Positions 36,854 through 46,005 are shown, numbered from the stretch's first letter. The stretch is 64,000 nt of DNA from UM-FILTER-40-17 sp032251335 (GCA_032251335.1 JAVVDW010000002.1:1-64000), one strand, 5' to 3'. Notes: generated by a model from the letters alone, not told the origin. A program made the numbers and translations.

Positions 36854-39040
36854 ATGAAAATAGATTTGCACAAAGAGCTTAAAAAGTATTTTGGATTCAG
36901 TCAGTTTAAAGGACTACAAAAAGATGTTATAGAAAATATCCTTTCAAAAAAGAATACTTTCGTCATTATGCCTACCGGCGGAGGAAAGTCGCTTTGCTAC
37001 CAATTGCCTGCCTTAATTCAGGAAGGAACAGCCATCATTGTTTCACCGCTTATTGCACTGATGAAAAATCAGGTAGATGCCATCAGAGGTATATCTGAAC
37101 ACGAAGGCGTTGCCCATGTGTTGAATTCGTCGCTCAACAAAACGGAAATCAACCGCGTGAAAAGTGATATTACAAATGGTATTACCAAACTTCTGTACGT
37201 AGCACCCGAATCGCTGACCAAGGAAGAGTACGTAGATTTCCTCAACACCGTTAAAATATCTTTTGTGGCGATTGACGAAGCCCATTGTATATCAGAGTGG
37301 GGTCACGATTTCAGACCCGAATACAGAAACTTAAAGAACATTATACAGCGTATCAGTGATGTGCCGATAGTCGGACTCACCGCAACGGCTACACCCAAAG
37401 TGCAGGAAGACATTCTCAAAAACTTAGGCATCACTGAAGCAACCACTTTTAAAGCCTCTTTTAACCGACCCAATCTTTACTACGAAGTGCGTCCCAAAAC
37501 CAAAAATGTAGATGCCGATATCATTCGTTTTATCAAGCAAAATTTGGGCAAGTCGGGTATTGTTTATTGCCTGAGCCGTAAAAAAGTAGAAGAAATGGCT
37601 CAGATGCTTCAGGTAAATGGTATTTCAGCAATCCCTTATCACGCCGGACTCGATGCCAAAACCAGAAGCAAACACCAAGATATGTTTTTAATGGAAGATA
37701 CCGATGTAGTGGTCGCCACTATCGCATTTGGCATGGGAATCGACAAACCGGACGTGCGGTTTGTCATCCACTACGACATTCCTAAAAGCATTGAAAGTTA
37801 CTACCAAGAGACCGGTCGAGCCGGCCGCGACGGTGGTGAAGGTCATTGTTTGGCATTCTATTCCTATAAAGACATAGAAAAACTTGAAAAGTTTATGTCA
37901 GGCAAACCCGTGGCCGAACAGGAAATAGGGATGGCACTCTTGCAAGAGATGGTCGCCTACGCCGAAACGTCTATTTCTAGACGAAAATTTATCTTGCACT
38001 ATTTTGGCGAAGACTTCGACGGAGAAAACGGCGAAGGCGCCGATATGGATGACAACGTAAGGCATCCCAAGAAAAAATTTGAAGCAACCAAAGAGGCCAA
38101 GTTGGTTTTGGACGCGGTTGTCAAAACCAAAGAAAAATATAAAGCCAAAGACTTGGTTTGGGTGTTGCTCGGAAAGATTAATGCGCTTATTAAGTCTCAC
38201 AAAACAGATGCACTACCCGTCTTTGGAAAAGGAAATTTTCAAGACGACCGTTTTTGGATGGCATTAATCAGGCAATTGCTAGTAGATAAATTGCTCAAAA
38301 AAGACATCGAAACCTATGGCGTTATAAAAATCACCGACGCAGGGCGTTTGTTTCTGCAAAACCCTACTGTTTTTATGATGGCGGAAGACCATGTGTACAG
38401 CGATGAAAATGACGACAATATTGTTGCGGCGGCCAAAGGTGGCGCTGTCACAGACGAGGTTCTCATGCGCATTTTGAAAGATTTACGAAAGCAAGTTGCC
38501 AAAAAACTAGGCGTTCCGCCCTATGCCGTTTTTCAAGACCCTTCTCTGGAAGATATGACACTGAAATATCCCGTTACGCTGGAGGAACTGAGCAACGTTC
38601 ATGGTGTGGGTGAAAGCAAAGCAAAGAAATTCGGGAAGGATTTTGTTGCGCTGATTGCTAAATATGTAGAAGAAAACGACATCACACGCCCGGATGATTT
38701 GGTTGTGAAAACCACAGGGGCAAATTCTTCTCTCAAACTTTACATCATTCAAAATATAGACCGAAAATTGCCGCTGGAAGATATCGCTTCGGCCAAAGGG
38801 CTTGCCATGAACGATTTTATAAAAGAGTTGGAGCAAATTGTGTATATGGGCACTAAAATCAGAATAGATTATTGGCTAGACGAGTTGCTGGATGAAGACC
38901 AACAAGAAGAGCTACACGATTACTTTATGGAGTCTGAAACAGATGATATAGAGTCTGCGCTCAGCGAGTTCAACGGCGACTACGATGAAGAAGAATTAAG
39001 ACTTTACAGAATAAAATTTATAAGCGAAGTAGCCAATTAA
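36854..39040 (+). CDS. recQ: ATP-dependent DNA helicase RecQ (zinc-ligand-free RQC variant)
   Basis: 728 residues from the ATG at 36854; an in-frame TTG 24 bases upstream is less likely. Helicase motifs are intact: PTGGGKSLCY (about residue 40), DEAH (about 141), GLTATATP, and QETGRAGRDG (about 318). In the RQC zinc site (about 365-405) the usual cysteines are replaced: AYAETSISRRKFILHYFGE is followed by an acidic GEGADMDDN. An HRDC domain lies about 550-615, with a further acidic C-terminal tail. I recall similar Cys-free sites in other flavobacterial RecQ proteins. It unwinds DNA in recombination and replication restart. Its stop overlaps the convergent nnr stop by 4 bases. Confidence 0.95.
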   Translation: MKIDLHKELKKYFGFSQFKGLQKDVIENILSKKNTFVIMPTGGGKSLCYQLPALIQEGTAIIVSPLIALMKNQVDAIRGISEHEGVAHVLNSSLNKTEINRVKSDITNGITKLLYVAPESLTKEEYVDFLNTVKISFVAIDEAHCISEWGHDFRPEYRNLKNIIQRISDVPIVGLTATATPKVQEDILKNLGITEATTFKASFNRPNLYYEVRPKTKNVDADIIRFIKQNLGKSGIVYCLSRKKVEEMAQMLQVNGISAIPYHAGLDAKTRSKHQDMFLMEDTDVVVATIAFGMGIDKPDVRFVIHYDIPKSIESYYQETGRAGRDGGEGHCLAFYSYKDIEKLEKFMSGKPVAEQEIGMALLQEMVAYAETSISRRKFILHYFGEDFDGENGEGADMDDNVRHPKKKFEATKEAKLVLDAVVKTKEKYKAKDLVWVLLGKINALIKSHKTDALPVFGKGNFQDDRFWMALIRQLLVDKLLKKDIETYGVIKITDAGRLFLQNPTVFMMAEDHVYSDENDDNIVAAAKGGAVTDEVLMRILKDLRKQVAKKLGVPPYAVFQDPSLEDMTLKYPVTLEELSNVHGVGESKAKKFGKDFVALIAKYVEENDITRPDDLVVKTTGANSSLKLYIIQNIDRKLPLEDIASAKGLAMNDFIKELEQIVYMGTKIRIDYWLDELLDEDQQEELHDYFMESETDDIESALSEFNGDYDEEELRLYRIKFISEVAN

Positions 39041-40539
39041 TCATCCCATTTTTTAAAAGCTTTTCCGAGATGGTTAATGATATCTGAAGCCGATAAGGAT
39101 TCAGGACTCTCATTTTCTTGGATGGCAATGTCAGCGGCCAAACCGTGTATCCATACACCGAGTTTTGCCGCATCCAAGCTTTGGTAGCCCTGCGCGAGCA
39201 AAGATGTGAGAATGCCCGCCAATACATCGCCACTACCGGCGGTTGCCATACCAGAATTTCCGGTGTGGTTGAACCAAACCCCGCTTTTATCTACGATAGC
39301 TGTGTGCGCCCCTTTAATCAAAATAACCCATTGGTGTTTTTTAGCAAAATCGTGAGTTTTGGACAATCTTTCAAAATCATCCGACCAAGTGCCAATGAGC
39401 CTTTCAAGCTCTTTGGGATGCGGCGTCAACAAGCTGTTTTTAGGAACCAACGGCAGCCACTCAGGATGTTTAGATAAGATATTTAAACCATCTGCATCAA
39501 TCACTAAAGGTTTGGTTTGGCTTTTTAAAAATTGACACAAAGCATCGGCTGTATTGGGGTGCAAACCCAATCCCATGCCCAATCCCACACTCGAAAAAGA
39601 TATTTTAGGTGCTAGATTGCTGATGAATTCCATTTCAGCATCGGTTTCCACCATCACCTCCTGTAAAGCCGTTTGAAAAGGCAAATAACCACATTTGGGA
39701 ATATAAACACTTACCAATCCGCAACCACTTTTCAAAGCGGCACGCGCAGCAAGTAATACAGCTCCTATTTTCCCATAGCTCCCTCCGGCTATCAGTGCAT
39801 GCCCGTAAGTGCCTTTGTGCGAAAATACCGGCCTGAGTTTTCGAAGCTTTTGGACGTTTTCTGAGGTGAGCAAATGAAAATCACTCTGCAAATCGCTATG
39901 GTCAGTAGGGGTTTCATCCAAAGAAATCAGTTGCCATTGGCCCACAAATTTTCCCGTTTCAGGTAGTAGCATGCTAAGTTTTGGAAAAGCAAAAGTAAGC
40001 GTATAGTGAGCACAGATGCAGGCGTGTGTGTGTGTGTTATCGGCAAACAAGCCACTGGGAAGGTCTATGGAAACTACACAGGCTGCTGTTTGATTGATGT
40101 GTGCAAACAAGCGTTGTACCCAAGCTTCCGGAGGTCTGTTGAGTCCGTACCCAAAAACAGCATCTATGACCAAACTGTCTTTAGAGATTGATGCATTTTT
40201 GTCATTTTCGGTGATATAACTGACTGTAATATCGGTCTCAGCAACTTGGTTGAAGTAATGCGTGAAATCTGCCGAGTAATTCTGAGAAAAGGCAACAATG
40301 TGTAAGCGAACACAATAACCGTGGCCATGCAGTTGCAACCCGATGGCCAAACCATCGCCGCCATTGTTTCCAGTACCGCAAAAAATGTCGAAAGCGCTGT
40401 AACCCAAGGCATCGTGTTGCAAGAGCCATTCTACACAGCCCGATGCAGCCCGCCACATCAGTTTTTCTGAAGTGATTAGTTGTCGCATCATTAAAGTTTC
40501 ATCAAATAAGCCGAGTTGTTTTGCATCTAAAATTTTCAT
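39037..40539 (-). CDS. nnr: Bifunctional NAD(P)H-hydrate epimerase/dehydratase
   Basis: 500 residues. The N-terminal epimerase half (about 1-215) has GTGNNGGDGLAIGLQL. The C-terminal ADP-dependent dehydratase half (about 220-500) has KGTYGHALIAGGS, HPKELERL and TAGSGDVLAGILTSLL. The enzyme repairs hydrated NADH and NADPH. Single gene on the minus strand; divergent from the threonine operon leader. Confidence 0.94.
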   Translation of the reverse strand: MKILDAKQLGLFDETLMMRQLITSEKLMWRAASGCVEWLLQHDALGYSAFDIFCGTGNNGGDGLAIGLQLHGHGYCVRLHIVAFSQNYSADFTHYFNQVAETDITVSYITENDKNASISKDSLVIDAVFGYGLNRPPEAWVQRLFAHINQTAACVVSIDLPSGLFADNTHTHACICAHYTLTFAFPKLSMLLPETGKFVGQWQLISLDETPTDHSDLQSDFHLLTSENVQKLRKLRPVFSHKGTYGHALIAGGSYGKIGAVLLAARAALKSGCGLVSVYIPKCGYLPFQTALQEVMVETDAEMEFISNLAPKISFSSVGLGMGLGLHPNTADALCQFLKSQTKPLVIDADGLNILSKHPEWLPLVPKNSLLTPHPKELERLIGTWSDDFERLSKTHDFAKKHQWVILIKGAHTAIVDKSGVWFNHTGNSGMATAGSGDVLAGILTSLLAQGYQSLDAAKLGVWIHGLAADIAIQENESPESLSASDIINHLGKAFKKWDD

Positions 40540-40614
40540 TTTTCACGAAAAATGTATCAAAATTGATAATTCGTTAAAAATTCTGCATGAATTTTTTTAC
40601 TGCCTTAAATATAA

Positions 40615-40622
40615 TACTTTTG
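40615..40622 (+). promoter_or_regulatory. -7 box of the threonine operon
   Basis: TACTTTTG matches TAnnTTTG and lies 18 bases before the leader-peptide ATG at 40641. This fits a transcript that starts just upstream of the leader. Confidence 0.5.
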
Positions 40623-40640
40623 AAGCGCAAAATAAAAGTA

Positions 40641-40736
40641 ATGACAACCGTTTCTTTTTACGGCATTCTGAAAGGTATGGGGCTTTGCCCTGCTACTACT
40701 ATTTCTATCATTACCATTACCCCTTTTGGGGTATAA
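40641..40736 (+). CDS. thrL: Threonine/isoleucine-rich leader peptide (thrL) of the thr operon
   Basis: A 31-residue ORF, 88 bases before thrA. Its C-terminal half reads ATTISIITITPFGV; in all it holds six Thr (positions 2, 3, 19, 20, 25, 27) and five Ile (9, 21, 23, 24, 26). Such runs of the end-product codons are the mark of a ribosome-mediated attenuator, as in thrL of E. coli, which senses charged tRNA-Thr and tRNA-Ile. The control codons overlap a hairpin (40718-40733). A -7 box lies 18 bases before the ATG. No assay or alignment was available, so function is inferred. Confidence 0.75.
   Translation: MTTVSFYGILKGMGLCPATTISIITITPFGV
40718..40733 (+). promoter_or_regulatory. Hairpin in the thr leader (attenuator element)
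   Basis: TACCCC-TTTT-GGGGTA forms a perfect 6-bp stem at the end of the leader ORF. The CCCC could instead pair with the earlier GGGG at 40679-40682, which gives two mutually exclusive structures. A weak second hairpin (GGAAA/TTTCC) lies near 40773-40786. No strong U tract follows, so whether transcription stops here is uncertain. Confidence 0.5.
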
Positions 40737-40824
40737 ATTTACATATCATCCATTTCTCGTATTTTCTTTTTAGGAAAAAGTTTCCGAGTTGTTTCTATGT
40801 TTAAAGTGTTTAAAAAATCAAAAA

Positions 40825-43269
40825 ATGAAAGTTTTAAAATTTGGTGGTAGTTCGCTGAAAGACGCGAAAATCCTCGAAAATTTACGCAATATAGTTGTGT
40901 CTTCTGCACAAAAAAACAGACTAGCGGTAGTAGTTTCCGCCAGCGGAAAAACAACAGACAGGCTTATCCAAGCAGCCCGACTTGCTGTGGCGAAACAAGA
41001 AGCTTTCCGAGACGAACTCACCGTCTTGGAAAAACACCATGTAGATTGGACAAAGGCGGTGATCCCAATTGCCAAGCAGGGTGCGGTTTTGTCTAAAGTA
41101 AAAGCCATGTTTAACGAGTTGGAGAGTATTTTGGAGGGGATTTACCTCATCAATGATTTATCCGACAAATCACTCGATAAAATTGTGAGTTTTGGCGAAT
41201 TGCTCAGCGCTTGGGTGGTTTCTCAAATGTTGGCTGAAAAAATCGAAAAAGTAGCGCTCAAAGATACCCGAGAACTCATACAAACCAACAGGCAATTTAC
41301 GCAAGCTTTGGTCAATTTTAAAGAAACAAACCAGCGCATTCGCGCATATTTTGATCAAACAGATGCGCAAGTGACTGTTCTGCCCGGATTTATTGCGGCT
41401 TCTTCCTTAGGCGAAACAACCACCCTCGGACGCGGCGGATCAGACTATACGGCAGCCATCATCGCGGCAGCCTGCGATGCGGCTGTACTCGAAATATGGA
41501 CAGATGTCAGCGGCATGTTTACCGCCAATCCGCAAATCGTCAAACAAGCCTTTCCAATTCCTGAAATATCTTACCAAGAAGCGATGGAATTGTCGCACTT
41601 TGGAGCCAAAGTACTTTATCCGCCAACCGTGCAACCCGTTCTGGAGAAAAAGATTCCCATAGCCATTAAAAACACTTATGCGCCGCAAGACGCAGGAACG
41701 CTCATTCACAAAGATGCCAACGATAAATTAAAACCCGTCCGGGGCATCACCTTTATAGACCACGTGGCTTTGCTCACGCTTGAAGGAAGCGGTATGGTTG
41801 GCATTCCCGGATTTTCAAAACGATTTTTTGAAACCCTTTTTCAAGAAAAAATAAACGTCGTTTTTATCACACAAGCCTCATCCGAGCATTCTATATGCAT
41901 CGGCGTGAACGACCAAGATGCCGAACACGCAAAAGAAGTGGTGGACGAGGCCTTTGCTTACGAACAAAGCCTTCGAAAGATAGAACCCTTGAAAGTGGAA
42001 AAAAATCTTTCCATACTGGCTTTGGTAGGAGACCGGATGAAAAATCACCAAGGCATCAGTGGAAAAATGTTTAGTGCCCTGGGACAAAACAATGTGAATA
42101 TTCGCGCCATCGCACAAGGCGCATCCGAAAACAATATTTCGGCGGTCATCAGCAACAAAGATGTGGTGAAGGCGCTCAACACGCTGCACGAAACTTTCTT
42201 CGAAACGCAGTTGGTGCAAATCAATTTGTTTATCTGTGGCGTGGGAAATGTCGGTTCTAAGTTGCTTCAGCAAATTGCGCAGCAATCAGATTACCTTAAA
42301 ACGTTTTTACACTTGAATATTCAGGTGGCCGGGTTGGCAAATTCCAAAAAAATGACATTCGACAAAACAGGTATCTCATTGGAAAACTGGCGTGAAGTTT
42401 TAGAAAATGGAGAAATTTCTGATCCGAAATCTTTCTACCAAGGTGTAAAAAAACTCAATCTGCGCAACAGTGTTTTTGTGGACAACACAGCCAATGATGC
42501 TGTTTCTGACATGTACAAACATTATTTAAAGAAAAGCATCGCCGTAGTCACTTGCAACAAAGTGGCGGCATCCTCATCGTTGGAAAGTTATAAAGAACTC
42601 AAAAGGCTGTCGCGAAGCTACAACGCACCTTTTTTGTTTGAAACCAATGTTGGTGCCGGTTTACCGGTCATCAATACACTCAACAATTTGGTCGCTTCCG
42701 GAGATCAGATCAGGTCTATACAAGCCATCCTCTCCGGCAGTTTAAACTTTGTATTTAATAACTTTAACGAAAAAACCGCTTTTGCCGATGTGGTACGCCA
42801 GGCACAGGCAGAGGGCTACACAGAACCCGATCCCAAAATTGATTTGAGCGGTGTGGATGTATTGCGAAAAATCCTTATTTTGGCCAGAGAAAGCGGTTAC
42901 AAGCTCGAAGCTACAGATGTAGAAAATATCTCATTTTTACCCGATGAAGCCTTGCAAGCCCAAACGGTAGCCGATTTCTATAATGCACTCGAAAAGCATG
43001 CATCGCATTTCGAAAATTTACTTCAAAATGCCGTAAAAAAAGACTGCAAACTCAAGTATGTGGCCACATTTGAAAACGGAAAAGCCAAAGTTGGATTGCA
43101 AGAAGTACCCAAAGGACATCCGTTTTACGACATTGCCGGCAAGGACAACATCGTATTGTTTTACACAAACCGATACAGTGAGCAACCCTTAATAGTAAAA
43201 GGTGCCGGGGCAGGAGCAGAGGTGACGGCTTCCGGTATTTTTGGTGATATCATCCGGGTGAGGAGATAA
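40825..43269 (+). CDS. thrA: Bifunctional aspartate kinase/homoserine dehydrogenase I
   Basis: 814 residues from the ATG at 40825, which gives the canonical MKVLKFGGSSL start; an in-frame ATG 36 bases upstream adds a non-family extension. The aspartokinase part (about 1-300) has GRGGSDYTAAIIAAA. Two ACT regulatory domains (about 310-465, with QNNVNIRAIAQGASENNIS) and the homoserine dehydrogenase part (about 475-814, GVGNVGSKLL and NKVAAS) follow. It catalyses the first and third steps from aspartate to threonine. It is preceded by the leader peptide and followed by thrB and thrC. Confidence 0.96.
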   Translation: MKVLKFGGSSLKDAKILENLRNIVVSSAQKNRLAVVVSASGKTTDRLIQAARLAVAKQEAFRDELTVLEKHHVDWTKAVIPIAKQGAVLSKVKAMFNELESILEGIYLINDLSDKSLDKIVSFGELLSAWVVSQMLAEKIEKVALKDTRELIQTNRQFTQALVNFKETNQRIRAYFDQTDAQVTVLPGFIAASSLGETTTLGRGGSDYTAAIIAAACDAAVLEIWTDVSGMFTANPQIVKQAFPIPEISYQEAMELSHFGAKVLYPPTVQPVLEKKIPIAIKNTYAPQDAGTLIHKDANDKLKPVRGITFIDHVALLTLEGSGMVGIPGFSKRFFETLFQEKINVVFITQASSEHSICIGVNDQDAEHAKEVVDEAFAYEQSLRKIEPLKVEKNLSILALVGDRMKNHQGISGKMFSALGQNNVNIRAIAQGASENNISAVISNKDVVKALNTLHETFFETQLVQINLFICGVGNVGSKLLQQIAQQSDYLKTFLHLNIQVAGLANSKKMTFDKTGISLENWREVLENGEISDPKSFYQGVKKLNLRNSVFVDNTANDAVSDMYKHYLKKSIAVVTCNKVAASSSLESYKELKRLSRSYNAPFLFETNVGAGLPVINTLNNLVASGDQIRSIQAILSGSLNFVFNNFNEKTAFADVVRQAQAEGYTEPDPKIDLSGVDVLRKILILARESGYKLEATDVENISFLPDEALQAQTVADFYNALEKHASHFENLLQNAVKKDCKLKYVATFENGKAKVGLQEVPKGHPFYDIAGKDNIVLFYTNRYSEQPLIVKGAGAGAEVTASGIFGDIIRVRR

Positions 43270-43342
43270 TTTTTTTCATCTACAGTGACCTATAATATAT
43301 CATGATAGAACTACATACCTTTACCTTCAAATTAGCTTTGGA

Positions 43343-44263
43343 ATGAGAAGTATCACATTATTTGCACCGGCAACCGTTGCCAATGTTTCCTGCGGATTTG
43401 ATCTGTTGGGTTTTGCACTGGAAAGTGTGGGCGATCAAATGCTTATTAGGGAAAACAAGGTCAATCAGTTGCGAATTACCAAGATTGAAGGACAGACGCT
43501 CCCGATGCAAACCGAAAAGAACGTGGCTGGCGTGGCGGGTTTGGCATTGCTTAACCAACTCAATACCAAACAGGGATTTGACATTGAAATTTATAAAAAA
43601 ATAAAACCCGGCAGCGGTATCGGCAGCAGTGCAGCAAGTGCGGCGGGCGCCGTTTTTGGCCTCAACGAGTTGCTAGGAAAACCCTTCTCATCAATAGATT
43701 TAGTCGCTTTTGCCATGAAAGGAGAAGCTTTGGCTGGCGGCGCGGAACACGGAGACAATGTGGCGCCTTGTCTGTTAGGCGGATTTACGCTGATTCAGAG
43801 TTATAATCCCTTACGCGTGGTGTCACTTCCCACACCCGAAGCCTTGTCGGTTGTCATTTTGCATCCGCAGATAGAAGTCAAAACTGCCGATGCGCGCAAC
43901 TTGCTCAAACAACAAGTCTCACTCAAAAAAGCGGTGCGACAGTCGGGCTATTTGGGCGGATTTGTGGCGGGACTGTTTCAAAACGATTACGATCTTTTGG
44001 CAGCTTCCCTTCGCGACGAGTGGGTAGAGTCTTCACGCTCTGTTTTGATCCCCGCTTTCGACGAAATGAAAGTGGCAGCATTGGCATCCGGTGCCTTGGG
44101 TTTCGGAATTTCAGGTTCCGGGCCATCTGTTTTTGCCCTTTGTAAAGGTGTGGAAATTGCTAAAAAAACAGCCGAAGCCATCCGCCTTGTGTTTGATGAA
44201 ACAGCCATTCCTTACGATTTGCATCACTCTGAGGTAAACCCGCATGGAGTAAAAATTCTGTAA
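43343..44263 (+). CDS. thrB: Homoserine kinase
   Basis: 306 residues, a GHMP kinase. The N-terminal ITLFAPATVANVSCGFD motif, the ATP loop PGSGIGSSAASAAGAVFGLN (about 90-110) and the C-terminal GFGISGSGPSVFALC motif are complete. It makes O-phosphohomoserine for the downstream threonine synthase. Located 73 bases after thrA in the thr operon. Confidence 0.95.
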   Translation: MRSITLFAPATVANVSCGFDLLGFALESVGDQMLIRENKVNQLRITKIEGQTLPMQTEKNVAGVAGLALLNQLNTKQGFDIEIYKKIKPGSGIGSSAASAAGAVFGLNELLGKPFSSIDLVAFAMKGEALAGGAEHGDNVAPCLLGGFTLIQSYNPLRVVSLPTPEALSVVILHPQIEVKTADARNLLKQQVSLKKAVRQSGYLGGFVAGLFQNDYDLLAASLRDEWVESSRSVLIPAFDEMKVAALASGALGFGISGSGPSVFALCKGVEIAKKTAEAIRLVFDETAIPYDLHHSEVNPHGVKIL

Positions 44264-44381
44264 TACAATAAAGTTTTAAATTTTGAAATGGAAATAAGCA
44301 GATGCGTCAAACCAATCTATTTAATTGATAGGGATGCAGTTACAGTTTGGAAGAGGGTATTTGTTTTAGGAATTAAGTATA

Positions 44382-44414
44382 AAACCTCACAGGTTTTTAA
44401 AACCTGTGAGGTTT
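44382..44414. repeat. Near-perfect 33-bp palindrome
   Basis: A 16-bp inverted repeat (44382-44397 with 44399-44414) around CCTCACAGGTTTT. It could form a strong hairpin in RNA on either strand, and could act as a terminator between thrB and thrC. Such palindromes recur between genes in Bacteroidota. Confidence 0.7.
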
Positions 44415-44442
44415 AAAAGAGATAACAGCGTTATGATGAGTT

Positions 44443-44630
44443 AGGGTCTTCCATGCCTGTGCTGAGCGCAGTTGAAGCATGACCGATGAAAAACAATAAA
44501 TACAAACAGATGAAACGCCCATGTAAAAATATTGACACACAGGAGTATGATTATTGTAGGGCGTTCCGTGCCTGTGCTGAGCGCAGTCGAAGCATGACCT
44601 TTGAAAAACAATAAATATAAACAGATGAAA
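44443..44630 (+). repeat. Direct repeat duplicating the thrC start region
   Basis: Unit A (44443-44515) and unit B (44558-44630) are each 73 bases with about 66 identical positions and no gap. Unit B ends in the thrC start codon region (ATGAAA at 44625); unit A ends in an equivalent ATGAAA at 44510 followed by a 34-residue ORF that stops ten bases before thrC. Both contain the CTGTGCTGAGCGCAGT palindrome-like core. Confidence 0.8.
44510..44567. repeat. 58-bp inverted-repeat element, copy 2
   Basis: Opposite orientation to the copy at 36567-36623, with about 88% identity. Ends are GAAACGCCC and GGGCGTTCC. It occupies the space between the two copies of the thrC leader repeat. Confidence 0.7.
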
Positions 44631-45920
44631 TATTTTAGTTTACAAGATAAAAACCATAGTGTTTCTTTTGAAGAAGCGGTTGTCAATGGCATTGCGCCGG
44701 ACAGAGGCCTATATTTCCCTGAACAAATCAAACCATTCCCTTTGTCGTTTATCAATTCACTTCACGAAAAAGACAACACAGAAATTGCCTTAAAGGCTAT
44801 TTCACAATTTATTGGAGACGAAATTCCCGCAGATGTTTTAAGAACCATCGTTAGTGAAACCATCGATTTTGATTTTCCCGTAGAACAAATTTCGGACGAC
44901 GTGGCCGTTTTAGAACTTTTTCACGGCCCTACGATGGCTTTTAAAGACGTGGGTGCGAGGTTTATGGCGCGTTGTTTGGGCTATTTTAACCGGGAGAAAA
45001 AAGACCAAAAAGTAACCGTTTTGGTCGCTACATCCGGGGATACAGGTGGTGCGGTTGCCCACGGATTTTTAGGTGTAGAAGGCGTGGAAGTTGTCATTTT
45101 GTATCCGAGCGGAAAGGTCAGTGATATTCAGGAAAAACAGTTGACCACACTCGGGCAAAATATTACTGCTTTAGAAGTTGATGGCACTTTTGATGATTGT
45201 CAAGACATGGTCAAAAATGCTTTTTTAGATACCGATTTGAAAACGCTTACCCTCACTTCTGCCAACTCTATCAACGTAGCGCGGTGGTTGCCTCAAATGT
45301 TCTATTATTTTTTTGGCGTTAAGCAGGTTTACCACGCCGGTTTGCCCTTGGTGGTTTCAGTCCCGAGCGGGAATTTCGGTAACATTTGTGCCGGTATTGT
45401 GGCCCAAAAACTCGGTTTGCCCATTGCGCATTTTGTAGCTTCAACCAATGTTAACGATTCCGTACCGGCGTTTTTAAATTCCGGTATCTTTGAGCCCAAA
45501 CCTTCTGTTTCAACCATTTCCAACGCGATGGATGTAGGAAATCCGAGCAATTTTGTTCGGGTTCAGCAACTTTTTGACCGAGATTTGGAAGCATTGAAAA
45601 GTCAATTTTCAGCTTATAGTTTTGACGATGCACAGACGCGTGAAGCCATGAAAAAACTTTATGAATCTTACAAATATTTGGCAGATCCGCACGGCGCGGT
45701 AGGATATTTGGGATTGAAAAAATTCTTAGACACCCATCCCGAATATCACGGATTGTTTTTAGAAACGGCACATCCGGTGAAATTTCTGGAGGAGGTAGAA
45801 AAAACCTTAAACCTTCAAATTCCGATTCCGCCTCAGATAGCCGCAGTGATGGACAAACCCAAAACGAGCATCCGAATATCTTCTTATGAGGAGTTGAAAG
45901 GGGTTTTGTTGGGGAGATAG
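44625..45920 (+). CDS. thrC: Threonine synthase
   Basis: 431 residues from the ATG at 44625; an in-frame TTG at 44601 adds eight residues that fall in the repeat. The N-terminus MKYFSLQDKNHSVSFEEAV and the PLP lysine in PTMAFKDVGARFMA (about residue 110) are as in the family, with ATSGDTGGAV and SGNFGN for phosphate and cofactor binding. It makes threonine from O-phosphohomoserine. Third gene of the thr operon, though a repeat-filled gap separates it from thrB. Confidence 0.95.
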   Translation: MKYFSLQDKNHSVSFEEAVVNGIAPDRGLYFPEQIKPFPLSFINSLHEKDNTEIALKAISQFIGDEIPADVLRTIVSETIDFDFPVEQISDDVAVLELFHGPTMAFKDVGARFMARCLGYFNREKKDQKVTVLVATSGDTGGAVAHGFLGVEGVEVVILYPSGKVSDIQEKQLTTLGQNITALEVDGTFDDCQDMVKNAFLDTDLKTLTLTSANSINVARWLPQMFYYFFGVKQVYHAGLPLVVSVPSGNFGNICAGIVAQKLGLPIAHFVASTNVNDSVPAFLNSGIFEPKPSVSTISNAMDVGNPSNFVRVQQLFDRDLEALKSQFSAYSFDDAQTREAMKKLYESYKYLADPHGAVGYLGLKKFLDTHPEYHGLFLETAHPVKFLEEVEKTLNLQIPIPPQIAAVMDKPKTSIRISSYEELKGVLLGR

Positions 45921-45936
45921 TTTTTGGTGCGAATCC

Positions 45937-45972
45937 GGTGGGCTATACCTGTGTTTTTGTACCGATTGAATT
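45937..45972. repeat. Left direct repeat flanking the Mrr-type gene
   Basis: About 36 bases with a core ACCTGTGTTTTTGTAC, matched at 48142-48178 in the same orientation with some 85% identity. Each copy has short complementary ends (AATCCG/CGATT here, AATCTG/CAGATT there), so each may itself form a hairpin. Confidence 0.65.
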
Positions 45973-46005
45973 TTCAAGTCCCGAAATCGCGCCACGAAGT
46001 GTACT

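Larger units (their letters stand above)
44264..44624. other. thrB-thrC intergenic region rich in repeats
   Basis: This 361-base gap has no gene I can support. It holds a long palindrome (44382-44414), a 73-base direct repeat and a 58-bp mobile-type element, each listed separately. It is much longer than expected inside a thr operon, so thrC may have acquired separate control. Confidence 0.7.

Noticed and set aside
37945..38080. Frameshift in recQ explaining the lost cysteines
   Set aside because: The frame stays open with conserved flanking residues on both sides, so substitution is the better explanation.
44510..44614. 34-residue ORF upstream of thrC as a second leader peptide
   Set aside because: It has few Thr or Ile codons and arises from the repeat; it is recorded only as a possible decoy ORF.
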